From Ascidiaceihabitans donghaensis (GTDB lineage Bacteria > Pseudomonadota > Alphaproteobacteria > Rhodobacterales > Rhodobacteraceae), in the NCBI RefSeq assembly GCF_900302465.1, contig NZ_OMOR01000001.1, positions 2,356,001 through 2,420,000 on the forward strand: DNA of 64,000 nt, in the 5' to 3' direction. The translations under genes and the position numbers were made by a program. Each line of letters begins with the position of its first letter. Positions within the stretch are counted from its first letter, which is position 1. This document shows, piece by piece, positions 47,092-55,116 of this stretch. Below the pieces are notes generated by a model. That model did no database searches. It saw only the letters and a program-made list of their open reading frames with translations, and was not told where the DNA came from.

Positions 47092-48120
47092 ATGGCTGTT
47101 TTTTTTGGGTACACCTTTGCCATTTTAGGCACACAAAGCACATTGGGCGGCAGTGCCGTTGACTATCGGTTCGCCCCCTCTGGCACGTGGCGCTACAGCG
47201 GTGACAGCACCTACTTTGTGGTCGAGGAAAACGACGGCGCCACAAACTTTAATGGCGACGGCACAAACAACGAACAGGTCAATGCCCAAGAGCAAATCGG
47301 GGGCGTCGGAGAGCAAACGACAAACATCGGTGGCACAGACACCCAACTGATCTGGGACTACACCTTTTCCGTCTCGGACGGGCTTGGCAATACGTGGACT
47401 GTTGCGGTCATTGACGTCGATTTGGACAACAGCGACACCATCACCGCTGGCGCGGAAAACGGCTATTTCCTTGTTTTTCCCGATGGCATGCCCCCTGCTG
47501 ACACAGACCTGACTGTGGGCGGCATCACCGACAACGGAGATTTTGTGGCCCATACCGCCCTTGGCGGCGAAGTGGTTTGTTTCGCAGCAGGCACGATGAT
47601 CGAGACCCAAACAGGCCCTCGTGCAATCGAAACATTGTCACCCGGCGATTTGGTTTTGACGCGGGACGCAGGATACCAACCCTTGATTTGGTCAGGCTGC
47701 ACTCCAGCCCCTGCCATTGCAGAAACGGCCCCTATCGTGATCCGCGCCGGTGCGTTTGGCAACACCCAAGATCTGGTTGTGTCGCCGCAACATGCTATTT
47801 TGTTGGATGATTGGCGCGCTGATTTGCTGTTTGGTCAGGATGAGGTTTTGGTGCGTGCTGTAGATCTGTTGGGCTGCGATGGTGTGTTTCGCCGTGTAGG
47901 CGGTGTGGTGGACTATTGGCACATCTTGTTTGACGCCCATCAAATTGTGCAAAGCGCAGGACTTTGGAGCGAAAGCCTGTACCCCGGTGAAATCACGCTG
48001 CAAACTGTTCATCCCCAGGCACGTCGCGAAATTGGGGCTTTGGTGCCTGATATTACGGCTTTCGGTCCAAAGGCTGCGCCGTGTTTGCGCAAGTTTGAAG
48101 CCTCTGTTTTGGCCGCTTGA
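47092..48120 (+). CDS. Hint-domain protein (hedgehog/intein type)
   Basis: A 342-residue protein. Residues 1-160 are Asp/Asn/Gly-rich, resembling secreted calcium-binding proteins of the Roseobacter group. The Hint_2-like domain starts at Cys163 (VVCFAAGTMIET), with GDLVLTRD nearby, a block-B-like histidine in VSPQHAILL and FDAHQIV near its end. The essential cysteine and histidine for N-S acyl shift are present; the intein C-terminal Asn-nucleophile pair is not, as in hedgehog-type autoprocessing domains. It may cleave itself or attach to another molecule. A related gene occurs 10 kb downstream. Confidence 0.85.
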   Translation: MAVFFGYTFAILGTQSTLGGSAVDYRFAPSGTWRYSGDSTYFVVEENDGATNFNGDGTNNEQVNAQEQIGGVGEQTTNIGGTDTQLIWDYTFSVSDGLGNTWTVAVIDVDLDNSDTITAGAENGYFLVFPDGMPPADTDLTVGGITDNGDFVAHTALGGEVVCFAAGTMIETQTGPRAIETLSPGDLVLTRDAGYQPLIWSGCTPAPAIAETAPIVIRAGAFGNTQDLVVSPQHAILLDDWRADLLFGQDEVLVRAVDLLGCDGVFRRVGGVVDYWHILFDAHQIVQSAGLWSESLYPGEITLQTVHPQARREIGALVPDITAFGPKAAPCLRKFEASVLAA

Positions 48121-48130
48121 GGTTGCGACA

Positions 48131-48182
48131 CTGGGGGCGCTGCCCCCGGCTGGACGGCTCCCCCGGTTTTTTAGGATAAAGA
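48131..48182. repeat. Dispersed intergenic repeat, degenerate, reverse
   Basis: GGGGGCGCTGCCCCC, then GGCTCCCCCGG, a T-run and AGGATAAAGAC: a weaker match to the long element in reverse. It sits between the Hint gene and the convergent ATPase gene; with the T-run it could act as a terminator for the Hint transcript. Confidence 0.6.
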
Positions 48183-48192
48183 CATTGGTCTT

Positions 48193-49029
48193 TTAAAGTT
48201 TAAGCCCGTGACGGCCTGCAAGGTCCGTAAAAAATTGCCAAGCGACGCGCCCTGATCTGGACCCACGTGTCGCCTGCCATTCAATCGCTTCAGCCCGCAA
48301 CGTATCTGAGTTGGTCTTAAGCCCGTAAGATGCGCAGTACCCCTCAATCATTGACAGGTATTGATCCTGATCGCAGGCATGGAACCCCAGCCAAAGTCCG
48401 AACCGGTCGGACAATGATACCTTTTCTTCCACCGCCTCCGCAGGGTTGATCGCAGAACCGCGTTCATTTTCGATCATGTCACGCGGCATCAAATGACGAC
48501 GGTTTGACGTCGCATAAAGCACCACGTTGTCTGGCCGCCCTTCAATCCCACCGTCCAACACGGCCTTTAGCGATTTATAGTGGGCATCGTCGTGCCCAAA
48601 GCTCAGGTCATCGCAATACAAGACAAATCGCCCGGACGCGGTGCGCAACAGATTAAGCAAACGTCCAACCGAAGGCAGGTCTTCGCGTTGCAGTTCCACA
48701 ATTTTCAGGTCGGGATGACGGGATGCGACGTCTGCATGCACAGCCTTGACCAGACTGGACTTTCCCATGCCTCGCGCCCCCCAAAGAAGGGCATTGTTGG
48801 CGGGCAATCCTTTGGCGAACTGCGTCGTATTTGCCAAAAGCGTGTCCCGGGACCGGTCGATGCCCACCAGCAACTCCAACGACACGCGCGACACCTGTGT
48901 GACCGGCTCAAGCCGGTCCGGTCCTGTGTGCCAAACAAAAGCGGAGGCGGCAAAATCAGGCGCGGGCGACGGCGCGGGCGCCATACGTTCCAGCGCCTGC
49001 GCGATCCGTTCCATGGGGTCCTTGGTCAT
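48193..49029 (-). CDS. ATP-binding protein, DUF815 family
   Basis: A 278-residue P-loop ATPase of the DUF815 family. Walker A is WGARGMGKSSLVKA near 83-96; Walker B is FVLYCDDLSF near 135; an arginine-rich YATSNRRHLMP follows. The molecular role is not established. It is the last gene of the tat operon here, overlapping tatC by four bases; in related genomes, as I recall, it also neighbours tat/surE/nlpD genes. Confidence 0.88.
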   Translation of the reverse strand: MTKDPMERIAQALERMAPAPSPAPDFAASAFVWHTGPDRLEPVTQVSRVSLELLVGIDRSRDTLLANTTQFAKGLPANNALLWGARGMGKSSLVKAVHADVASRHPDLKIVELQREDLPSVGRLLNLLRTASGRFVLYCDDLSFGHDDAHYKSLKAVLDGGIEGRPDNVVLYATSNRRHLMPRDMIENERGSAINPAEAVEEKVSLSDRFGLWLGFHACDQDQYLSMIEGYCASYGLKTNSDTLRAEAIEWQATRGSRSGRVAWQFFTDLAGRHGLKL

Positions 49030-50024
49030 TTCTTTGGACCGTCTTCGTCCAGACTATCATCCAGATCATTGTCGAATTCATCGACCATTTCATCGCTCAG
49101 ATCATCGTCAAGATCATCCCCGAAGTCATCTTCGTCGTCGTAGTAGCCATCAGCACGCAGCTTTGCCTCGCGCGTTTTTTCGACACGCGCTACCAAAAAG
49201 ATGGAAATCTCGTAAAGCCCGTAGACCACGACAAACAAAATCCCTTGGGTGATCACATCCGGTGGTGTCACCAAAGCCGCCAACACCAAAATGCCAACAA
49301 CCGCATATTTACGCACATTGCCCAAGCCCTCTGCACTGACCAGACCGGCTTTACCCATCAGGGTCAAAAGGACAGGCAGCTGAAAACACAGCCCAAAAGC
49401 CATGATAAATTTCAGTGTAATATCAAGGCTTTCATTAACTTTGCCAAAGAATGTGATGCGTACGCTGTCATCTGCCACGGCAGCGTCCAAACCACCGGTG
49501 GCCACATTCACGTCGGCGGGAACGTCACCGCCCACGGCCCCCCCCAGAATTGCGGCAAAGATCGAAGATACATCCGCAAAACCTAAAAAGAAGGCCATCG
49601 CCAGCGGCGTCACCACGAAATGCGCAAAGGATGCGCCAAGCAAAAACATCAAAGGGGACGCGACCAGAAACGGCAAAAACGCGTTCTTTTCCTGTTTGTA
49701 AAGCCCCGGTGCCACAAACCGCCATAGCTGGTAGCCGATTACGGGAAAGGACAGTGCAAATCCGAAAACCATGGATATTCGAAACAGCGTAAACAGGTAT
49801 TCTTGCGGCGATGTATATTGCAGCGTGGGCGCCGCGTCGCCCAATTCGATCAATGTGTTTTTGATCGGCACAAGCAGGAATTGCAAAATCGGTTCAGCCA
49901 CAACAAAGGCCAGAATGATGCCCACCAGAAACGCAAGCACAGCGCGGATCAACCGCGTGCGCAATTCGGTCAGGTGTTCAATCAGCGGCGCTGTGCTGTC
50001 GTCCATATTGTCAGATTGGCTCAT
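49026..50024 (-). CDS. tatC: Sec-independent protein translocase TatC
   Basis: The six-helix receptor of the twin-arginine pathway, which exports folded proteins. 332 residues, well above the usual 250-270. The N-terminal [11 protein letters not shown] and the following FMFLLG-type helices are typical. Two additions account for the length: an insert of about 45 residues at 151-195 between helices, and a C-terminal cytoplasmic tail (about 295-330) made almost wholly of Asp and Glu. It overlaps tatB and the ATPase gene by four bases each, so the operon is tightly coupled. Confidence 0.96.
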   Translation of the reverse strand: MSQSDNMDDSTAPLIEHLTELRTRLIRAVLAFLVGIILAFVVAEPILQFLLVPIKNTLIELGDAAPTLQYTSPQEYLFTLFRISMVFGFALSFPVIGYQLWRFVAPGLYKQEKNAFLPFLVASPLMFLLGASFAHFVVTPLAMAFFLGFADVSSIFAAILGGAVGGDVPADVNVATGGLDAAVADDSVRITFFGKVNESLDITLKFIMAFGLCFQLPVLLTLMGKAGLVSAEGLGNVRKYAVVGILVLAALVTPPDVITQGILFVVVYGLYEISIFLVARVEKTREAKLRADGYYDDEDDFGDDLDDDLSDEMVDEFDNDLDDSLDEDGPKK

Positions 50025-50503
50025 GTATCACTCTTGGGGGTGTCGGCCTTCAGTGCGGCCTCGTAAGCGTCGGCTTTTTCCAAAGCGTCCTGAGCTTCGC
50101 GGGCTTTGCGCTCGGCCGCGGCACGCGCAGAGGATGCTTGCATCTTCTTGGCTGTTTCTTTTGCCTTTTCGATCCGCTCTGCCTTCTGCGCCGCCAGCTT
50201 GCCGGTTTCGCTGTTGGCATCAACGTCGGTCAAGGAACTGGTGACATCACGGGCGGCATCCTTGACGCCATCCATGGCCGACCCGATGGGGTTGGTTGCG
50301 GTCTTGAGGGTCTTGGAAATGTCGCCCATGCCGGTGTCATCAGCCGCTTTGTTCATGGCATAGGAAAATTCGCGCGCCATGCCTTTGGCTTTGCCGACAT
50401 ACCGGCCCACATTGCGAAACAGCACAGGCAAGTCCTTGGGGCCAACCACAATCAGCGCCACAACCCCAATCACCAACAGCTCTGTTCCGCCCAGATCAAA
50501 CAT
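50021..50503 (-). CDS. tatB: Sec-independent protein translocase TatB
   Basis: A 160-residue partner of TatC in twin-arginine signal recognition. One N-terminal membrane helix ([21 protein letters not shown] split over residues 1-21) is followed by the conserved [10 protein letters not shown] amphipathic region and a long charged, alanine-rich helical tail. It starts three bases after the tatA stop and overlaps tatC by ATGA. Confidence 0.94.
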   Translation of the reverse strand: MFDLGGTELLVIGVVALIVVGPKDLPVLFRNVGRYVGKAKGMAREFSYAMNKAADDTGMGDISKTLKTATNPIGSAMDGVKDAARDVTSSLTDVDANSETGKLAAQKAERIEKAKETAKKMQASSARAAAERKAREAQDALEKADAYEAALKADTPKSDT

Positions 50504-50506
50504 GAC

Positions 50507-50731
50507 TTACGCCTTGTTTTTTTCTGCAGCTTCCGGGGTCACGTCTTTGATTTCGTCGGCAGTGGCGGTTTCTTCTTCCAACTCTTTCTGGCCTTCGTTG
50601 ATGCCCTTTTTAAAGGATGTAATGCCTTTGCCAACTTCCCCCATCAGGTTGGAAATCTTGCCACGTCCAAACAGGACCAAAACAACGATAGCGATAAGCA
50701 GGATGCCTGGAAGGCCGATATTGTTCAACAT
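50507..50731 (-). CDS. tatA: Sec-independent protein translocase TatA
   Basis: A 74-residue pore-forming Tat component: a single membrane helix (about 5-21), the conserved FGRGK hinge, an amphipathic helix ([17 protein letters not shown]) and an acidic tail. The ATG at 50731 is chosen because GGGAGA lies six bases before it and the product starts where TatA proteins start; the frame is open nine codons further upstream. It is the first gene of tatA-tatB-tatC-ATPase. Confidence 0.95.
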   Translation of the reverse strand: MLNNIGLPGILLIAIVVLVLFGRGKISNLMGEVGKGITSFKKGINEGQKELEEETATADEIKDVTPEAAEKNKA

Positions 50732-51093
50732 TTTGTAATTCTCCCAATGAACGCACATCAGGTGCGTTCGTGATTTTTCAAAAGACGTAATCGCAGTGTA
50801 ACGGTCATGGAAAGCGCCAAAGCGCCAGAATGCAATTCTGTTGGAGAAATTTCACGCCATTCCATTGGACATTTTCAGCAACTGACAGTTTAATGGCAGT
50901 TGTATATCATCAAACAGAGCTTCAATGGCCCACACACGGTATCACAAACCAACACCCGCGCCATTTTGCTTAGGTTTCTTCTTGCCGAAAATATCCCGGG
51001 GGTCGCCTGGAACAGGCGTAGGGGGCAGAGCCCCCTGTCCAAGATCAAACATCACGCGACCGTTTTGGAAAAACGCAACACAAAGGCATTCCC
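50732..51093. other. Intergenic region between divergent tatA and WYL genes
   Basis: 362 bases without a credible ORF or tRNA. The left part should hold the tatA promoter, and an AT-rich stretch with GTATATCATC lies near 50900. The right part holds a long copy of the dispersed repeat. I could not assign a convincing promoter pair. Confidence 0.6.
50974..51036. repeat. Dispersed intergenic repeat, long form, forward
   Basis: GTTTCTTCTTGCCG, then AAAATATCCCGGGGG, then two clean hairpins: CGCCTG-GAA-CAGGCG (51004-51018) and AGGGGGC-AGA-GCCCCCT (51020-51036). It is the best-structured copy in the window and lies in the leader of the WYL regulator gene. Confidence 0.8.
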
Positions 51094-51759
51094 ATGCGCC
51101 GCTCTGACCGCCTTTTCGATGCCATGCAAATCTTGCGCGATGGGAACCTGCACCGCGCGAAAGACATAGCGCAAAAATTGGATGTGTCTTTACGCACAAT
51201 TTACCGCGATATGGACACGCTGGTGGCGTCTGGCGTGCCAATCGAAGGGACGCGTGGCGTGGGGTATAAAATCAGCCCTGCCGTCACCCTGCCCCCGCTC
51301 ACCCTGACCCCGTCAGAGCTGGAAGCCCTGAACCTGGGCATAGCAATTGTGGCCGAGGCTGCGGATCCTGATCTTAAGGCTGCTGCGGAAACGCTGGCCG
51401 AAAAAGTTGACGCGATGCTGCCAGAACGGGGTATTGCGGACGCGGACAGTTGGAAATTCGCAAGCTACCCTTTTGCCGACGCCGTACGCGGATTTTCCCA
51501 CATGGCAACACTGCGCACGGCAATCAAAGCCCGTCAAAAGCTGCGCATCACCTACCATTCAAAAGGCGACCGCATCACAACACGGAAAATCCGCCCGCTG
51601 CACTTGGAATATTGGGGACGGATCTGGAGCCTGACCGCGTGGTGCGAAACCCGCGATGCCTTCCGCGTGTTCCGCGTCGATCTGATCCAATCGGCAGATG
51701 CTTTGCCAGAATTGTTTGTGGACGAACCTGGCAAACGCTTGGAAGACCACGTGACTTGA
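51094..51759 (+). CDS. WYL-domain helix-turn-helix regulator (YafY-like)
   Basis: A 221-residue transcription factor. Residues 1-60 form an HTH_11 domain (RSDRLFDAMQILRDGN, LDVSLRTIYRDMDTL). The C-terminal half contains a WYL domain (LRITYHSKGDRITTRKIRPL, WSLTAWCETRDAFRVFRVDLI), which binds nucleic acid or nucleotide ligands in related proteins. Its target is unknown; it is convergent with the Lin0512 pair and divergent from tatA. Confidence 0.9.
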   Translation: MRRSDRLFDAMQILRDGNLHRAKDIAQKLDVSLRTIYRDMDTLVASGVPIEGTRGVGYKISPAVTLPPLTLTPSELEALNLGIAIVAEAADPDLKAAAETLAEKVDAMLPERGIADADSWKFASYPFADAVRGFSHMATLRTAIKARQKLRITYHSKGDRITTRKIRPLHLEYWGRIWSLTAWCETRDAFRVFRVDLIQSADALPELFVDEPGKRLEDHVT

Positions 51760-51795
51760 AAAATTGCAGAGCAGCAAAAGACCTATCTCGCCGTG

Positions 51796-52167
51796 TTACT
51801 TTTTCAACCGCCATCCCGTTTGCGGGGGTAAGAATGCCTCGACGGCCGCTTGGGCAATCACAATTGTGTCTGCCCCTTCATCAGACACCACATTCATACC
51901 ACCAAATACAGCACGCACTTCAGCACGACCGCGTGGCAGCTTCGCAGTCAACACGTCCATATCCAGCTTGTCAGGTTCCTGTACCCCAACTGTCACCTGC
52001 ACACGCATTGCATCATGGGACAACTCAAGCGCCCCAAACAAAGGCAACGACGAATGGCGAAACGCATCTTCGATCGCACGGCCCGCCGCTTTGGTGTAAT
52101 CCTGACCATGCAAATCATTGCCCATGCCCATTTCGATAATCACCCTCTGCTCAATTTGATCAGTCAT
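51796..52167 (-). CDS. Lin0512 family protein (second of a tandem pair)
   Basis: A 123-residue protein of the Lin0512 family, whose function is unknown. Family pattern: GMGNDLHGQDYTKAAGRAIEDA near the N-terminus and a VQVTVGVQEPD strand. I placed the start at the ATG at 52167, at the conserved N-terminal strand; it overlaps the preceding paralogue by eight bases. The two proteins share GMG...L..GDYT.AA.RA..DA, so they are a tandem duplication and probably form a heterodimer or co-complex (inference). Confidence 0.82.
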   Translation of the reverse strand: MTDQIEQRVIIEMGMGNDLHGQDYTKAAGRAIEDAFRHSSLPLFGALELSHDAMRVQVTVGVQEPDKLDMDVLTAKLPRGRAEVRAVFGGMNVVSDEGADTIVIAQAAVEAFLPPQTGWRLKK

Positions 52168-52510
52168 CGGCTTTCTCCATGTCAAAGGCCACAGACAGGG
52201 CGACATTGGCCATTATGGTGGGGTTTCCGTCCCCGTCAGGGCGCGGTACATCAAGGCCGCCTTTGTGGACCTTGAAGGTGGTTGAACCGTAGGGAAACAC
52301 CTCTGCGACGGCTTCAATATCCACTAAATCAGGTTTTTGCACGCTAATTTCAACGGTGATCCGCATGGCGGATTTATCAAAGCCAAACAGCTCTGCCAAA
52401 TTGATCGAATTGTGCCACAGCGCGTCTTGCACAGCGCGTTTGGCCGCTTGGGTGTAATCGCCACGGCGCAGGGACGTGCCCATGCCAAACTCAGTCAAAA
52501 GTCGCATCAT
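52160..52510 (-). CDS. Lin0512 family protein (first of a tandem pair)
   Basis: A 116-residue paralogue of the next gene, with GMGTSLRRGDYTQAAKRAVQDAL and a VEISVQKPDLVD strand. It overlaps the ABC ATPase gene upstream by four bases and the second Lin0512 gene downstream by eight, so all three are translated together. No enzymatic motif is visible. The link with an ATPase and a symporter suggests a role around transport of some solute or cofactor, but that is only context. Confidence 0.82.
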   Translation of the reverse strand: MMRLLTEFGMGTSLRRGDYTQAAKRAVQDALWHNSINLAELFGFDKSAMRITVEISVQKPDLVDIEAVAEVFPYGSTTFKVHKGGLDVPRPDGDGNPTIMANVALSVAFDMEKADD

Positions 52511-53631
52511 GCGCCCCCCTCAGATGGAAAAACAAAACACCGGTCACGCCGGATCGTCAGCCACATCGCCTTGCCCTTGGCGGGCAAAAACACAGCCGGC
52601 ACTGTGGCTTTCATGATAGAACCATCGTGATCCAGACGGAATTCCACCAGACTTTCGTTGCCCATGAAACGCGCACGTTCCACCACCGCGCGTGCGGGTG
52701 TTCCGTCTACAGGCGTGGGCACAGGGCCTTGGCCCGCCCGGTCAAAATCAATACGCAGATGCTGGGGACGAAAGACAATGTCCACGGCCGTACCATCCGG
52801 CACACCGGGGGCCAGAAAGCGACCAAAGGGCGTCATCGCCAAGGCCCCCTCTACCGTTGCTGTCAGCATGTTCGCATCCGAGAAAAACGCAACAGAGGCA
52901 CGGTCAATCGGTCGCGTATAGACATTGTAGGGCGCACCCTGCTGCACGATCTTGCCGTCGCGCATCAGCGCAATCTCATCGGCCATACGCATGGCTTCGT
53001 CCGGCTCGTGGGTGACCAGCAGAACGGCTGTGTCTTCTTCTTTCAAAATCGCCAGCGTCTCATCGCGAATGCCATCACGCAGGCGATTATCAAGGCCCGA
53101 AAACGGCTCATCCATCAGCATGATACGCGGTTTGGGGGCCAAGGCACGGGCCAAGGCCACACGCTGCTGTTCCCCCCCCGACAGCTGATGCGGATACCCG
53201 TCGATGAAACGCAAAAGATCAACACGCACCAACAATTCCTCGACGCGGGCGCGTTTGTCGGCCTTGGACCCCTTCAGACCGTATGCCACGTTGTCGGCCA
53301 CGCTGAGATGCGGGAACAGGGCAAAATCCTGAAACATCAACCCGATCTCGCGCCGCTCGGGTGGCACCCGAAACACCGTGTCGCAAATCAGCTTGCCATC
53401 TACGAAAATTTGTCCGCTGTCTTGCATTTCCACGCCGGCAATCATGCGCAACGTCGTGGATTTGCCGCAGCCGGACGGGCCCAACAGGCACGTCACCTGC
53501 CCCGGCATAACGCGCAGCGACACGTCATCCACCACTGCGCGGCCTTCAAAGCTGCGATGTAGATTGCGGATTTCAAGACGGGGGGGCGTCACATCGGCCA
53601 AGGGCGCTTCGTTCACTGGCTTTTCCAACAT
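52507..53631 (-). CDS. ABC transporter ATP-binding protein (PotA/FbpC-like)
   Basis: A 374-residue ATPase of the spermidine/iron/sugar importer type. Walker A GPSGCGKST lies near residues 52-60, the signature LSGGEQQRVALARA near 149, Walker B MLMDEPFSGLD near 170 and the switch His in THEPDEAM; the last 120 residues are a TOBE-like regulatory domain. The ATG at 53631 is preferred over an open extension to 53727. No permease or binding protein lies nearby: upstream is a symporter, downstream are Lin0512 genes, so its partners must be elsewhere. Confidence 0.9.
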   Translation of the reverse strand: MLEKPVNEAPLADVTPPRLEIRNLHRSFEGRAVVDDVSLRVMPGQVTCLLGPSGCGKSTTLRMIAGVEMQDSGQIFVDGKLICDTVFRVPPERREIGLMFQDFALFPHLSVADNVAYGLKGSKADKRARVEELLVRVDLLRFIDGYPHQLSGGEQQRVALARALAPKPRIMLMDEPFSGLDNRLRDGIRDETLAILKEEDTAVLLVTHEPDEAMRMADEIALMRDGKIVQQGAPYNVYTRPIDRASVAFFSDANMLTATVEGALAMTPFGRFLAPGVPDGTAVDIVFRPQHLRIDFDRAGQGPVPTPVDGTPARAVVERARFMGNESLVEFRLDHDGSIMKATVPAVFLPAKGKAMWLTIRRDRCFVFPSEGGA

Positions 53632-53668
53632 TGGCAAATTCCGATTAAAACCATCGGATAAGCAGCTA

Positions 53669-55027
53669 TCAGCCCTTGCGTGCCCCTGCAAGCACCGCAA
53701 CAAAACCCACCACCAAAACCAGCACACAAATCACCAACAGCTGTTCGTATTTGTGCCCCTCTGGCAAAACCGCCGCAAAGCTTGGCCAGCTGCGCCCAAA
53801 ATAGGCCAAGGCGCCAAAAATAGCCGCGCCAAAAGCCACAAGATAGGACCAAAGCGCAATTTTGCGCCCCATCACCAGCCCAACAACCAGCACAGGCGTC
53901 AAGAACATCGACGCCGTTCCCGACACAGCAACCGCGTCAAACAGCGTCTTGTTGCCCCACAGCGTCAAAGCCGCCCCAAGCGCCATAAAAACGACCATGA
54001 CAACGCGGCCCCCCAATAGGCTACGTGGCGCCAGCTTCAGTTCTTCCACCACCAGCCGCGCCGAAGAGGCCAACGCCGAATCCAATGTGCTAAGTGCCGA
54101 AACAATCAGCGACACCATCAAAAGCGCAAAAACCCAAGGCGGAAACATCTGCGCCCACGTGCCAATCAGCTCATTTTGGTATTCGGCCCCCACGAGGCTC
54201 GCTTGAATACCAAAAGCGCCAAACGCCAGAATGCACAAGGTCGACAGCCAAAAGGCGTGCACAAAGGACCGTTTGGTTGTGTCGCGGTCCGCGATAAACC
54301 CGCGGTCCATCATCACCGGATCATGTGCCGGGTAGGAAAAGACCTGCAACCCCGCAACCACCAGCAAAATCCAACCGTTATAAGGCCCCGACGCGCCGGG
54401 CGCCGTCACAACCGCCACGGCGTCAAAGCCGGGGCTTAGGATCAGGCTGAGAAACGCAGCCCCGAAGGCCACCAAAAACAGCAGCATTTGGACAACGTCA
54501 GTGCGCAACGCCGCACTAAGCCCGCCCCAAGCCGAATACCCCAAGCCCAAAATTGCCACGACAACGACTGCCAATGTCCCGGACCCACCCAAAACAGCCG
54601 ACGCAATCAGCCCCACGATCAACAGATTGGCAAAGACCTCTGACAACAAGCGCAAGCCGATGACCGCATTGTAGCACGTCGTGCCCAAAGCGCCAAAGCG
54701 GGCCTGCAACCAGTCTTGCACCGACACTGCGCCGCCTTCACGCAGTCGCGCCACGATAAAACCACCGGTCAGAAACGATCCATAGTAGGCCGCATAGGCC
54801 AAGGTGCCTGCACTGCCGTAGTAATATCCCAGAATGGCCGCGTTCATCAGGCTGCGTGCAAAAATCCATGTTGTGACTTGGCTTAGAACCAGAACCCACA
54901 ACGCCGGCGCTTGGCCATTCGCGCCGCGACCAGAGAAAAACCCGTCCACAGATGCACGTCGGGGCGCAGCCAAAACACTGGCCACAACGAGGGCCGCAAA
55001 GACGGCGATAAGGATGGTGGTTTGCAT
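53669..55027 (-). CDS. Sodium:solute symporter family protein
   Basis: A 452-residue secondary transporter of the SSS family with about 13 hydrophobic segments. Typical marks are the GFFSGRGA loop after helix 1, the TWIFARSLMNAA region in helix 2 and ALSTLDSALASSARLVVEE late in the chain, with serines that bind sodium in the family. The ATG at 55027 (GGGGTC upstream) is used; the frame is open to 55102 without homology. It precedes the ABC ATPase gene by 37 bases in the same direction. Substrate unknown. Confidence 0.9.
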   Translation of the reverse strand: MQTTILIAVFAALVVASVLAAPRRASVDGFFSGRGANGQAPALWVLVLSQVTTWIFARSLMNAAILGYYYGSAGTLAYAAYYGSFLTGGFIVARLREGGAVSVQDWLQARFGALGTTCYNAVIGLRLLSEVFANLLIVGLIASAVLGGSGTLAVVVVAILGLGYSAWGGLSAALRTDVVQMLLFLVAFGAAFLSLILSPGFDAVAVVTAPGASGPYNGWILLVVAGLQVFSYPAHDPVMMDRGFIADRDTTKRSFVHAFWLSTLCILAFGAFGIQASLVGAEYQNELIGTWAQMFPPWVFALLMVSLIVSALSTLDSALASSARLVVEELKLAPRSLLGGRVVMVVFMALGAALTLWGNKTLFDAVAVSGTASMFLTPVLVVGLVMGRKIALWSYLVAFGAAIFGALAYFGRSWPSFAAVLPEGHKYEQLLVICVLVLVVGFVAVLAGARKG

Positions 55028-55116
55028 AAAGACCCCGAAATTTTGTTTTTGCGCTGCTAGCAGGTGCGCCAGACTTGAACCAGCACATCCGCCCCTTTGC
55101 ACTTAAATGTGATGCG

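Noticed and set aside
50732-51093. Possible tRNA or small gene in the largest intergenic gap
   Set aside because: No cloverleaf, T-arm signature or plausible ORF with a ribosome site; structure there is explained by the dispersed repeat.
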